A stretch of DNA of 64,000 nucleotides from Anaerolineales bacterium UBA5195 (GTDB lineage Bacteria > Chloroflexota > Anaerolineae > Anaerolineales > Villigracilaceae): positions 225,228 to 289,227 of the forward strand of contig DHVZ01000011.1 of assembly GCA_002412925.1 (NCBI GenBank), given 5' to 3'. Under the pieces are notes generated by a model. The model was not told where the DNA came from, did not search any database, and saw nothing but the letters and a program-made list of their open reading frames with translations. Positions within the stretch are counted from its first letter, which is position 1. Every line of letters starts with the position of its first letter. Of this stretch, positions 23,627 through 31,849 are shown in pieces. A program made the translations under genes and the position numbers.

Positions 23627-24679
23627 CTAATCCATGACATCGTTGATCACCAACCGCAAAGTCTGCAAATCGAGATCCTTTTTGTCGAGAAATGCCACCG
23701 CCCCGGCCTGCAGACCTAAGCGATGGAATTCACGGTCCGGGTAGGCGCTGATCAGGATAACGTGGGTCTGCGGACAGGCCGCCTTGACACGCCGGGCGCA
23801 GCTGATGCCATCCTCGTCGTTCAAGACGACATCGATCAGGGCCAATTGCGGCTTGACTTGTTGGGCCAGGCGGATTGCGGTTGGGATATTATCCGCTTCG
23901 TAAATGGCAGCGCGCGGGCAAAGCCGGCCAATCATTCGCTGCAACTGGGCGCGGTAGCGCGAATTATCGTCTACCACTAAAATGGAGACAAAACTTTTCG
24001 TTTCTAGATTGGTCAGATCGTCGCTGGTTGCGGCTTCCTTGCCCATGATCCCGAGAACGTGTGGATAACGCAAGGCATAATTGACAGCTTCAAGGCGGCT
24101 TTGAACGTTCAACTGCCGGTAGAGTCGTGTCAGGTGGTTTTCAACCGTTTTAACGCTTAAATTCATCAAGTTAGCGATGGTTTGGTTGTCATGGCCTTCC
24201 TGCAGCAGGCGCAGTAAATCGCGCTGGCGCACAGTCAGCGGGGAGGCTGTTTCGATGGACGAAGATGGATTAACCAGCTTGCTAATTAGGGAACTGGAGA
24301 TCCAGCGTTCACCGTCCAAAACTCTTTGAACGGCCAGTTTCAGGTCGTCAAGCGGCTGATCTTTCAGGTGATAGCCATTTACGCCGGCCCCTAATAATCC
24401 CTGGACATAAATATTATCGTCGTGGGCGCTGATGACCAGAATTTTTATGTCGGGAAAATCAGCGCGGATTTGCTTGATGGCCGAGATCGGTTCGAATTCA
24501 GGCATGGACACATCGATCAGCAGGCAATCGATGTTTTCACTGGCGAGCGCGGCAAAGATTTGAGGCCCATCCCCAACTTCAGCAACAATTTTCAGGTTGG
24601 GAATCTCCTCCACCGTTTTTCGGATTCCGGCCCGAACAACCGCGTGGTCATCGGCAAGCAACAAACGAACTGGTTTCAT
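23627..24679 (-). CDS. Response regulator REC-HTH(LuxR)-REC
   Basis: Protein of 350 aa. Residues 3-120 are a receiver with DD at 10-11, phospho-acceptor Asp56 (LLIDVSMPE) and Lys106. Residues 145-207 are a LuxR/NarL helix-turn-helix (LTVRQRDLLRLLQEGHDNQTIANLMNLSVKTVENHLTRLY). Residues 231-348 are a second receiver (ILVVDDNS, Asp283 in LIDVVLND, DKKD). NarL regulators normally stop after the helix-turn-helix; a C-terminal second receiver is rare. It is the first gene of the minus-strand sugar module and a likely partner of the NarL-type kinase at its other end. The ATG at 24679 (MKPVRLLLADD) is chosen by homology; no Shine-Dalgarno is seen. Confidence 0.87.
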   Translation of the reverse strand: MKPVRLLLADDHAVVRAGIRKTVEEIPNLKIVAEVGDGPQIFAALASENIDCLLIDVSMPEFEPISAIKQIRADFPDIKILVISAHDDNIYVQGLLGAGVNGYHLKDQPLDDLKLAVQRVLDGERWISSSLISKLVNPSSSIETASPLTVRQRDLLRLLQEGHDNQTIANLMNLSVKTVENHLTRLYRQLNVQSRLEAVNYALRYPHVLGIMGKEAATSDDLTNLETKSFVSILVVDDNSRYRAQLQRMIGRLCPRAAIYEADNIPTAIRLAQQVKPQLALIDVVLNDEDGISCARRVKAACPQTHVILISAYPDREFHRLGLQAGAVAFLDKKDLDLQTLRLVINDVMD

Positions 24680-24907
24680 ATTATATTTATACCACTGATG
24701 CAATTCTGGAAAAACAAGGGAAATCCCCCTGACGGGTTGGGGGTTGGGGTGAATGTTCCTAAGGTTTGGGCTTCCAGGATTTTCTGCAAAGAGCGCCGAA
24801 AATACCCAAGAGCCTTATATTTTTCTTATATTTTATTTTCATTATTAAGATAAATATTGTGTAAATTTAGAGAAAGAAAACCTTGATTGGGAAAGGAGTA
24901 GAAGACC

Positions 24908-26008
24908 ATGAAATGGCAATGGAAATTGGGAACCTTCGCTGGCATCGATGTTTTTGTTCATGCGACGTTTTTGTTGATTGTAGGCTGGTATGGCTTCATC
25001 TACTGGCAGGAAACCCGCACGCTGGCCGGGGCGCTGGAAGGGGTTGCTTTCATCCTGCTCTTGTTCCTGGCTGTAACCCTGCATGAATATGGACACGCCC
25101 TGACGGCGCGCAAATTCGGAGTTAAAACGCGAGACATCACACTTTACCCGATTGGAGGCGTGGCGCGGCTGGAGCGGATGCCCGAGAAACCCGTCCAGGA
25201 GTTGTGGGTGGCGCTGGCCGGTCCGGCGGTGAATGTCGTTATTGCTGCGGTCTTGTTTGCCTGGCTGACTTTTTCCAACGCGCTGGTGCCGCTGGGCCAG
25301 TTGACCCTTGCAACCGGCTCGTTTATCGAGCGGTTGATGGTTGTCAATATTGCGCTGGTGGTTTTCAACCTGATCCCGGCTTTTCCGATGGATGGCGGGC
25401 GGGTATTGCGTGCGCTGCTGGCGATGAAGATGGATTATGTCAGAGCTACACAGATCGCCGCCACGGTCGGGCAGGGCGCGGCTTTCCTGTTTGGCCTGGC
25501 TGGCCTGTTTGGCAACCCGATGCTGCTCTTCATCGCCTTCTTTGTCTGGATGGGCGCCTCGCAGGAAGCCAGCATGGTGCAGATGAAAAATGCTCTGGGC
25601 GGAATCCCGGTTGGCCGGACGATGCTGACCAACTTTGAAACCGTTTCACCGCGTGACAGCCTTTCGCGTATTACCCAGTTGATTCTGGCTGGATCCCAAC
25701 ATGATTTTCCGGTAGTGGACGCTGGTCGCGTCTTGGGCATCGTCACCCGCGATGATTTCCTGGCGGCGCTGACCCGGCACGGGCAACAAGTGGCCGTTTC
25801 CAGCGTAATGCGCGGTAATCTGCCCGAAGTGGACTCTTACGAAATGGTCGAAGCTGCGCTCATGCGCATTCAAGAGAGTGGTGTGCCAGTGCTGCCAGTG
25901 ACCCATGCCGGGCAGTTGGTCGGTATCATTACTCCTGAGAATATCACCGAGTACCTGATGATTCGCTCGGCGCTGAAAGCCACAGTCCAGGCGCCGGTGG
26001 GATTCTAG
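24908..26008 (+). CDS. Site-2 protease family zinc metalloprotease with CBS domains
   Basis: Intramembrane M50 protease of 366 aa. Zinc ligands are in HEYGH (His59, Glu60, His63) and in NLIPAFPMDGGRVL (Asp about 161). Around six helices lie in residues 10-215. The C-terminal 130 residues are two CBS domains (PVGRTMLTNFETV, DFPVVDAGRVLGIVTRDDF, VLPVTHAGQLVGIITPENI) that sense adenine nucleotides. The family cuts membrane-bound substrates such as anti-sigma factors; this rhomboid-like short form usually has unknown targets. The ATG at 24908 follows AAAGGAGTAGAAGACC. It is convergent with the YczE gene, with 3 bp between stops. Confidence 0.9.
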   Translation: MKWQWKLGTFAGIDVFVHATFLLIVGWYGFIYWQETRTLAGALEGVAFILLLFLAVTLHEYGHALTARKFGVKTRDITLYPIGGVARLERMPEKPVQELWVALAGPAVNVVIAAVLFAWLTFSNALVPLGQLTLATGSFIERLMVVNIALVVFNLIPAFPMDGGRVLRALLAMKMDYVRATQIAATVGQGAAFLFGLAGLFGNPMLLFIAFFVWMGASQEASMVQMKNALGGIPVGRTMLTNFETVSPRDSLSRITQLILAGSQHDFPVVDAGRVLGIVTRDDFLAALTRHGQQVAVSSVMRGNLPEVDSYEMVEAALMRIQESGVPVLPVTHAGQLVGIITPENITEYLMIRSALKATVQAPVGF

Positions 26009-26011
26009 CAG

Positions 26012-26653
26012 TTATCCGTCTTCCACGCCCGAGTCTATTTCGCGGTGCGGTTCCACTTTGAACAGTTTAAAACCCAGTTGGACTGACGGGCCAACCAGTA
26101 GCGCGTAGACAATTGTTCCCAGGCCAGCCGGGCCACCCAACAGCCAGCCCAGGCAGACCACGGTCACCTCGATGCTTCCCCGCGCCACACGGATGCTGAC
26201 GCTGGTTTTGCGCTTGATTGCCAGCATCAGGCTGTCGCGCGGCCCCGCGCCCGCATCCACGCCGATGTAGATTGCGCTGGCCAGCCCCATAAGAGCGATG
26301 GCTATCAGAAGCATCGAAATTTGAAGCGGCAGGTTGTCCTTCACGGATGGGATGCTCGCGAGCGCCAGGTCTTCCCACGGGCCAATCGACAGGATGTTCG
26401 CCAGCGTACCCCAGCCGATGCGCTCGCGAAGAATCAGCGCGCCGCTCAGCACCAGGAAGCCCATCAAAACGGTCACCGTTCCTGGCGTCAGGTGGAAGAT
26501 TTGTGAGAGCGCCACTTCCAGCACCGCCCAGGCGCCGGTTCCCAGGTTGGCGCGAATCATCAGGGCAATGGCCACCCCAAATAGCGCGAAACCCGCCTGG
26601 ATTTTCAACATATCGCGCGGAAAACTTTCCCACCGGATTGGTTTGAGCAGCAT
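26012..26653 (-). CDS. YczE/YyaS/YitT-family membrane protein
   Basis: Integral membrane protein of 213 aa with five helices. It has the YczE signatures MIRANLGTGAWAVL, GLASAIYIGVDAGAGPRDSLM and ARGSIEVTVVCLGWLLGG. The family is widespread and its biochemical role is unknown; Bacillus YczE is needed for surfactin production by an unknown mechanism. The start is the ATG at 26653; a MITE-like copy lies 15 bp upstream and may contain or displace the promoter. Confidence 0.85.
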   Translation of the reverse strand: MLLKPIRWESFPRDMLKIQAGFALFGVAIALMIRANLGTGAWAVLEVALSQIFHLTPGTVTVLMGFLVLSGALILRERIGWGTLANILSIGPWEDLALASIPSVKDNLPLQISMLLIAIALMGLASAIYIGVDAGAGPRDSLMLAIKRKTSVSIRVARGSIEVTVVCLGWLLGGPAGLGTIVYALLVGPSVQLGFKLFKVEPHREIDSGVEDG

Positions 26654-26667
26654 ATTATTCCCTTGAG

Positions 26668-26758
26668 ATCAGTAATTTTTCATGAAAGATCTTGGAGAAG
26701 TCCGATTTTGGAGCACACCTAAAATCGGAAATACTCTCAACCGTCGTGAAGCACTGGT
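26668..26758. repeat. MITE-like element, copy 6 (shortened core)
   Basis: Ends ATCAGTAATTTTTCATGAAAG and CGTCGTGAAGCACTGGT. The core CCGATTTTGGAG...CTAAAATCGG (26702-26728) keeps the outer arms but lacks the G/C-rich centre. Confidence 0.65.
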
Positions 26759-26796
26759 AATGCAGAGCGGCATGATACCACGAGTTTCAAAACAAA

Positions 26797-26820
26797 AACC
26801 GCTGCGTTTGCACAGCGGTT
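26797..26820 (-). terminator. Rho-independent terminator
   Basis: On the minus strand AACCGCTG / CAGCGGTT (8-bp stem, 8-nt loop) is followed by TTTTGTTTTG. It lies 20 bp after the stop of the 118-aa membrane protein gene. Confidence 0.8.
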
Positions 26821-26839
26821 GGCTGAGGGTGACAGGCAA

Positions 26840-27196
26840 TCACAATTGTTTTTTGATCGCATCCCGCAGGTCAATTGCCCGCCCAATTGTGATCGACATG
26901 ATCAGCAGCAGAATTGCTGCAATGATGCCCACCGGCATTGCCCAGGGCGAGTCCCAGTAGCGTGGCAGGAGAACCGCCAGCGGGACGCCGACTGCCAATC
27001 CAAACAGACCCCCTTTCCAGACGCTGGGAATGGTCGCCCACATCTCTCCCAGCGACTCGCTGTCGTCCCGCTGGCGCTCACGTTCAGCAGCCATCCGGTT
27101 GAATTTGCGGCTTTTTTCCTGCGGGTCGCGCACCGAAAGCTGGCGTTCGCGCAAGCGCATCAAACGTTCCTGTTCGGGGGTTAGTTTTTCGGGCAT
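26840..27196 (-). CDS. Hypothetical two-helix membrane protein
   Basis: Protein of 118 aa. The first 60 residues are a highly charged helix (LTPEQERLMRLRERQLSVRD, RMAAERERQRDD), followed by two transmembrane helices (about 62-78 and 87-104) and a short basic tail. I do not recognise the family. The ATG at 27196 has AAGGAGG six to eight bases upstream. It lies downstream of the membrane subtilase gene on the same strand, 79 bp away. Confidence 0.7.
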   Translation of the reverse strand: MPEKLTPEQERLMRLRERQLSVRDPQEKSRKFNRMAAERERQRDDSESLGEMWATIPSVWKGGLFGLAVGVPLAVLLPRYWDSPWAMPVGIIAAILLLIMSITIGRAIDLRDAIKKQL

Positions 27197-27275
27197 GGTT
27201 CCTCCTTGATAATAAGCATGGCCTCGGATGGCTGGCTGTGCTACCTTCGGCCGTTAGCCGCTGACTCCATCTCTG

Positions 27276-29603
27276 TTACTTGCCGAGCGCCTGCTTCACT
27301 GCCGCGTAGGCATCCACCACCCCGTAGCCGTAAGCCGCATTGGGCTGGGTGCCTGTGAAGCAGCCCTGGGCCGTGCTGCCGGTATAGGGCTGCGCCGTTT
27401 CGATTAAAATTTGCTCGGTGCGGTCGATGTCACCAATCAAGGCGGGGTTTGCTGACCAGAGCAGCGCCACCACACCCACCAGGTGCGGCCCTGCCATGGA
27501 TGTGCCGCTGTTCTTTCCATACGTGCCGCCGGGCATGGCAGAGAAAATATCCACGCCGGGCGCGACGATATCGGGTTTCATCCGCCCCGAGCCATCGACC
27601 ATCACCGGGCCGCGGCTGCTGAAATCGGCCATGTTCCCTTGCTGGTCGATGGCGCCGACGGAAAAAACCGAATCGTATAACGAAAGTGGATCCTTGATTG
27701 TCTCGCAGTTTGGCCCATCGTTGCCAGCGGAGACCACCACGAAAATCCCGGCGGCGCGCAAATTGTCAGTGGCAGCTTTGAGCGTGTTGGGGTCGCAGCC
27801 TTCCAGGCTGGGACAGCCCCAGGAATTGTTCAACACGTGTGCGGCGCGGGTTGGGTCGCCGTCTGTGAAGGGGTTGCCGTCCTGCGGGAAAGGCGCCAGC
27901 ATGAATTGCATGCAGTCCAGGTAGAGCGCAGGGTTGCCCAGGTTGCGGTTCAGGTTGACGCAGCCGATCCAAGTTGCCTGGGGGGCGATGCCGATGCCGT
28001 TCTGTCCGAGAACTGTCCCGAGTGTATGCGTTCCGTGACCGCCCACATCCTTTGGCGCAGGGCTGGCATCCCAGGGATCGAACCAGTTGTAGTCGCCGCC
28101 TGTGTCTTTGCCGCGGTATTGATCGCGCAGGGCGGGATGCGCGCCATCTGCGCCGCTATCCGACTGCCCCACGACGATCCCCTGTCCACGCGCGCCAAAC
28201 TCCTCCCAGACCCTGTCTGCGCCGATCATGGTCACGTTCCAGCGGGTGGCCCCGTCGATAAAGGTGGCCGTACCGGTCGAGACTTCCGCCGCGGGTGCGG
28301 GACGCAGGCGCGGGCTGGGGACAACACGGTCCACTTCCGGGCGGGTCATCAGGTACAGGCGCACTAACGTTCCACCCTGCACCTCCATGGCGTTGACGAG
28401 ATAATAAGGCGTGTAACTGATCCCGAAGGTGTCGAATGTTTTACGCATCCCTGCCTGCGACTGGTTGGCCTGCCGCGTCAAGCGCTGGTAAGCCACCGTC
28501 AGGCGTTCATTGCGATCCTTGATGTTAACGATCTCTGACAGGCTGCCCTGCTCTTCCAGAATGACGAACAGCCGGTCGCCAAAGAAGCCGCGGTTTCCGG
28601 CCAGCAGGGCCAGGCTGATGACACCTGTCCACAGGAAAACTGCGCCTGAAATTGCGACCGGGCGCTGCCAGGCTGTGCCTGTTTGTTTCTTGAGCAGCCA
28701 GCGGATCAGCAAGGCCACAGCGCCGACGACCCATCCGAGCAGCAGCGCAAGCCCGCAGGCTTTTGCAGCCAGGTTGAAGATATCCCCCAGCAGGATGGTC
28801 AGTTCGGTTGGATCGAAAAAGGCCAACCCGGCTGCGGCCAACAGGCCGGTCGATATGGCCGCCCCGGCGGTGGATGGCATGAGTGCGGCGATGGCAAAGG
28901 CGAAAGGCGGCAGGATGGTTAGCAGGATTAACTGCTGACCATCATAGCCGAGCGCTGAAGCCAGCAGGCTCAGCAATGCGCCGATGCCCAGCGCATCCAT
29001 CAGCACGTTGCCGGTGGTCGAGGCCATCAACAGGGCGGCCAGCAGGCCAAAAGACAGCCCAGCCAGCAGGTTCAAAAGCGCATCCGATGGGGAACCCAGC
29101 GCCCCAAAGACGGTCAATGGCGCAATCCCAAGAGCCGCCACGCACAATCCGGCTGGGAGGCGGCTGCCCGCCTGCCAGGTCACCTGCCCGCGCCGGACAG
29201 CCAGGACAAGCCCTGCGCCCACCAGTGCGATGACAATTTGAGCCAGCGAACCGATCTGGTCATTGTTCGGCCCAACGAAACGCAGCAAGATGCCTGGCAG
29301 CGTTACCAGTACCGCGCCCAGCCAACCGGCATAGACCCGTTTAAAGCCGGTGTCGCGTGTGAAGTACCAGGCAGCCCCAACCACTACCAGCAGGGTGATG
29401 AATTGAATCCCCAGGCCAACCACGCCGGCCCATTCCAGGTCCTTGGCGCTGCCCGAGATAATTCCCATCTGTTCCAGGAACCATGCGAAAAAGTGATACG
29501 CGTATGTTCCACAGACCAGGCTGGGCGCAAAGAGCAGGAAGACGACAAGAGTTAGCGGGGAACGCGGTTTTGCTTCGAGGGGCGGGGTGGCTGTTTCGGT
29601 CAT
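27276..29603 (-). CDS. Membrane-embedded subtilisin-like (S8) serine protease
   Basis: Protein of 775 aa. Residues 15-340 contain about ten hydrophobic helices. Residues about 385-440 resemble an inhibitor-type propeptide (FGISYTPYYLVNAMEVQGG). Residues 465-770 are a peptidase S8 domain with the full triad: Asp482 (VGQSDSGADGAHP), His523 (GGHGTHTLGT), oxyanion Asn (LNNSWG) and Ser702 (NSGTSMAGPHL). The protease would lie outside the cell, tied to the membrane by its N-terminus. Usual subtilases are secreted with a simple signal peptide, so the large polytopic module is unusual; its role (anchor, transport or sensing) is unknown. ATG at 29603. Confidence 0.88.
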   Translation of the reverse strand: MTETATPPLEAKPRSPLTLVVFLLFAPSLVCGTYAYHFFAWFLEQMGIISGSAKDLEWAGVVGLGIQFITLLVVVGAAWYFTRDTGFKRVYAGWLGAVLVTLPGILLRFVGPNNDQIGSLAQIVIALVGAGLVLAVRRGQVTWQAGSRLPAGLCVAALGIAPLTVFGALGSPSDALLNLLAGLSFGLLAALLMASTTGNVLMDALGIGALLSLLASALGYDGQQLILLTILPPFAFAIAALMPSTAGAAISTGLLAAAGLAFFDPTELTILLGDIFNLAAKACGLALLLGWVVGAVALLIRWLLKKQTGTAWQRPVAISGAVFLWTGVISLALLAGNRGFFGDRLFVILEEQGSLSEIVNIKDRNERLTVAYQRLTRQANQSQAGMRKTFDTFGISYTPYYLVNAMEVQGGTLVRLYLMTRPEVDRVVPSPRLRPAPAAEVSTGTATFIDGATRWNVTMIGADRVWEEFGARGQGIVVGQSDSGADGAHPALRDQYRGKDTGGDYNWFDPWDASPAPKDVGGHGTHTLGTVLGQNGIGIAPQATWIGCVNLNRNLGNPALYLDCMQFMLAPFPQDGNPFTDGDPTRAAHVLNNSWGCPSLEGCDPNTLKAATDNLRAAGIFVVVSAGNDGPNCETIKDPLSLYDSVFSVGAIDQQGNMADFSSRGPVMVDGSGRMKPDIVAPGVDIFSAMPGGTYGKNSGTSMAGPHLVGVVALLWSANPALIGDIDRTEQILIETAQPYTGSTAQGCFTGTQPNAAYGYGVVDAYAAVKQALGK

Positions 29604-29640
29604 GGCGGCTCCATAAAACGCTGAGATACAAATATTCTAC

Positions 29641-29694
29641 ATCATCACTTCACGAAAATCGGGCTTATTCAAGTTGTTTTGTGAACCACTGATT
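29641..29694. repeat. MITE-like element, copy 7 (internal deletion)
   Basis: CATCACTTCACGAAAATCGG joined directly to GCTTATTCAAGTTGTTTTGTGAACCACTGATT; the left arm and G/C-rich centre are missing. Confidence 0.6.
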
Positions 29695-29747
29695 TTCAGG
29701 CTGTAAAAACCAAGTGCGTTGCCCTCGGTTTATGATAGACTCGTTTC

Positions 29748-29861
29748 ATGCCACAGATAATCGAACCCCACCTCGAATTACAGGGATTACGCCAGTATAT
29801 GCTATCTGGTTTTAAGCCGCTGGCCAGCCCAGGGCGCTGGGTGGAAAAATTCAATGGCTGA
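29748..29861 (+). CDS. Possible 37-aa leader ORF overlapping rlmI
   Basis: ATG at 29748 opens 37 codons, starting MPQIIEPHLELQGLRQYMLS and ending KFNG, with the TGA at 29859-29861 overlapping the first codons of rlmI (ATG at 29854). A -10-like TATGAT at 29731-29736 would start the RNA only a few bases before this ATG, so it could be translated as a leaderless ORF with coupling to rlmI. No homologue is recognised and no ribosome site is visible. Confidence 0.4.
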   Translation: MPQIIEPHLELQGLRQYMLSGFKPLASPGRWVEKFNG

Positions 29862-31074
29862 ACTGATTCTCAAACCCGGACGTGAAAAATCACTCCTGCG
29901 CCGCCACCCCTGGATTTTTTCAGGGGCGCTCGATCAGGTGATTGGCGACCCGCAACCCGGTGAAACGGTGGAGGTGCTCACCTCGCAGCGCGAATTCCTG
30001 TCCAAAGCTGCCTATTCACCGTATTCCCAAATCCGCGCGCGGGTCTGGACTTTTAATGAAGGCGAACAGGTGGACGCGGACTTTTTTCGCCGCCGGATCG
30101 ACTCAGCCCTCGCGTTAAGAACTATACTTTTTCCTTCCCCTCATTTTCCACAGGCAAATGGGGGGGCCGAGGGGGGTGTTTCGGACGCCCTGCGTCTCGT
30201 CCATGCCGAATCCGATCACCTGCCCGGCCTGATCGTTGACCGTTATGGCGAGGTGCTCGTGCTCCAGTCGCTGACGGCGGGTTCCGAGCTCTGGCGCGAG
30301 ACGCTGGCCGAGATTTTGCTCGAGAAAACCGGCGCCGCGGCCATCTACGAACGTTCTGATGCCGATGTGCGCGAACTGGAAGGTCTTGCCCCGCGCAACG
30401 GCCTCTTACGCGGCACGCTTCCAGATCCCCGTATCGAGATTTCCGAAGGCAGCCTTAAATTCAAGGTCAATCTTGCCAGCGGCCACAAGACCGGTTTTTA
30501 CCTCGACCAGCGCCGAAACCGCCAGCGCGTCGGTGAACTATCCAGAGACCGGGATGTGCTGAATTGTTTTTGCTATACGGGCGGGTTCAGCCTCCACGCG
30601 CTGGCGGGCGGGGCCAAATCTGTTTTATCGGTCGATTCGTCTGCTGAGGCGCTGGCCCTCGTGCAGGAAAACGCTGCCCTGAATGGACAGACGAGCGGCC
30701 ACGAGTGGCGCGAAGCGGATGTCTTCCAAGCCTTGCGGAAGTTCCGGGATGAGCGCCGTTCCTTCGATCTGATCATCCTCGATCCCCCCAAATTTGCTGC
30801 CACCGTCTCGCAGGCTGAAAAAGCTGCGCGCGGTTACAAGGATATCAATCTGCTGGCTTTCAAGCTGCTGCGTCCCGGTGGGATCCTGGCGACCTTTTCG
30901 TGTTCGGGCGGCATCGACGCCGCGCTCTTCCAGAAAATTGTCGCCGGGGCTGCCCTGGATGCCGGTGTGGAGGCCTCAATTGTCGAGCACCTGGCGCAGG
31001 ATGGTGATCATCCCATCAGCCTGCATTTCCCTGAAGGGGCGTATCTGAAGGGGTTGCTATGCGTGAAAGGTTAA
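29854..31074 (+). CDS. rlmI: 23S rRNA (cytosine-C5)-methyltransferase RlmI-like, PUA domain plus SAM methyltransferase
   Basis: Protein of 406 aa. Residues 1-80 form the PUA domain (LKPGREKSLLRRHPWIFSGAL), followed by the RlmI linker and a class I methyltransferase with KTGFYLDQRRNR, CFCYTGGFSLHAL (SAM loop) and LDPPKFA (motif IV). Escherichia coli RlmI methylates C1962 of 23S rRNA. Residues near 95-105 (FPSPHFPQANGGAEGG) look like a small unconserved insertion. The ATG at 29854 has only a weak upstream GGTGGAAAAA and overlaps the 37-aa ORF. It is followed by a clear terminator. Confidence 0.9.
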   Translation: MAELILKPGREKSLLRRHPWIFSGALDQVIGDPQPGETVEVLTSQREFLSKAAYSPYSQIRARVWTFNEGEQVDADFFRRRIDSALALRTILFPSPHFPQANGGAEGGVSDALRLVHAESDHLPGLIVDRYGEVLVLQSLTAGSELWRETLAEILLEKTGAAAIYERSDADVRELEGLAPRNGLLRGTLPDPRIEISEGSLKFKVNLASGHKTGFYLDQRRNRQRVGELSRDRDVLNCFCYTGGFSLHALAGGAKSVLSVDSSAEALALVQENAALNGQTSGHEWREADVFQALRKFRDERRSFDLIILDPPKFAATVSQAEKAARGYKDINLLAFKLLRPGGILATFSCSGGIDAALFQKIVAGAALDAGVEASIVEHLAQDGDHPISLHFPEGAYLKGLLCVKG

Positions 31075-31077
31075 CAA

Positions 31078-31107
31078 AAAATACCGGGGCGCTTGCCACG
31101 GTATTTT
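31078..31107. terminator. Terminator between convergent rlmI and the 76-aa protein gene
   Basis: 9-bp stem AAAATACCG / CGGTATTTT with 12-nt loop, 3 bp after the rlmI stop. A-run before and T-run after make it work in both directions. Confidence 0.8.
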
Positions 31108-31136
31108 CTAACGTCCAACGGCTAACAGCTTAAAAC

Positions 31137-31367
31137 CTAATCATCATCCCCCAGCGCGGCAATCGCGCGAAACAGGCCAAAGACCAGCAGGCCCAGTTGG
31201 ATGGCTTCGGTGGCCGTAATCATGCTTTCGCGGCCTTGTTTCTTGGCGCGGCGGCGCAGCAGCATGGCTGCAATCACACCCGCTCCCGCGCCGGCCAGCG
31301 CACCGATGACAACGGGGTTGGCGCGCGAGGCTTGATAGACTTCGATTTCCTCATTTTTGGGGGTCAT
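31137..31367 (-). CDS. Small hypothetical membrane protein
   Basis: Protein of 76 aa: acidic N-terminus, a glycine/alanine-rich helix (NPVVIGALAGAGAGVIAAML), a basic RRRAKKQGR stretch, a second hydrophobic helix and an acidic GDDD end. No family recognised. Its start overlaps the stop of the 140-aa gene by four bases (ATGA), so the two are translationally coupled. Confidence 0.7.
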   Translation of the reverse strand: MTPKNEEIEVYQASRANPVVIGALAGAGAGVIAAMLLRRRAKKQGRESMITATEAIQLGLLVFGLFRAIAALGDDD

Positions 31368-31786
31368 TTTTTCTCCTCGCTTTTCACGAACAGTCCCAAC
31401 CAGGATTTGATCACCAACACTGGTTTAATGATTTTATCCGCCCACAGGCTGACCTGGGCATTGAACCAGAGCGCGTATTCCTGCGCGAGGCCGGTATAGC
31501 GCGGCGAGACTTTCAGCAGGCGTGTCAGACCATAGGCCATGGCGATTGTCAGCGCCAGGATGACGAGCATCAGCAGCATCATCGGGATGATGATCCAGAT
31601 GGCAGCGATGTCGGCCCACAAGCTGACGCCAGGGCGGCTGCCTGTCGCCGCGAAAATCGATAAGGCGGCCAATCCGACCCCGATCAGGGTCACAAGGATG
31701 ACGGGGAGAATGATCTGACGAGTCACGTCGCGGCGGTGCTTGGCATAGCTTTCGCGTTCGGGTCGCGGAACCGGGAATTTATTCAT
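31364..31786 (-). CDS. Hypothetical membrane protein
   Basis: Protein of 140 aa with two transmembrane helices (about residues 25-48 and 62-88) and a C-terminal amphipathic part (LAQEYALWFNAQVSLWADKII). No family recognised. ATG at 31786 follows AATAGGGGT. It forms a two-gene operon with the 76-aa protein and lies after the malic enzyme terminator. Confidence 0.7.
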   Translation of the reverse strand: MNKFPVPRPERESYAKHRRDVTRQIILPVILVTLIGVGLAALSIFAATGSRPGVSLWADIAAIWIIIPMMLLMLVILALTIAMAYGLTRLLKVSPRYTGLAQEYALWFNAQVSLWADKIIKPVLVIKSWLGLFVKSEEKK

Positions 31787-31804
31787 ACCCCTATTTTAAC
31801 ACAA

Positions 31805-31836
31805 ACAGGGGCGCAGCAACACCACTGCGCCCCTGT
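31805..31836 (-). terminator. Terminator of the malic enzyme gene
   Basis: Perfect 12-bp stem ACAGGGGCGCAG / CTGCGCCCCTGT with 8-nt loop, followed on the minus strand by TTGTGTTAAAAT. It lies 14 bp after the stop. Confidence 0.8.
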
Positions 31837-31849
31837 CCGAATCGAGGTC

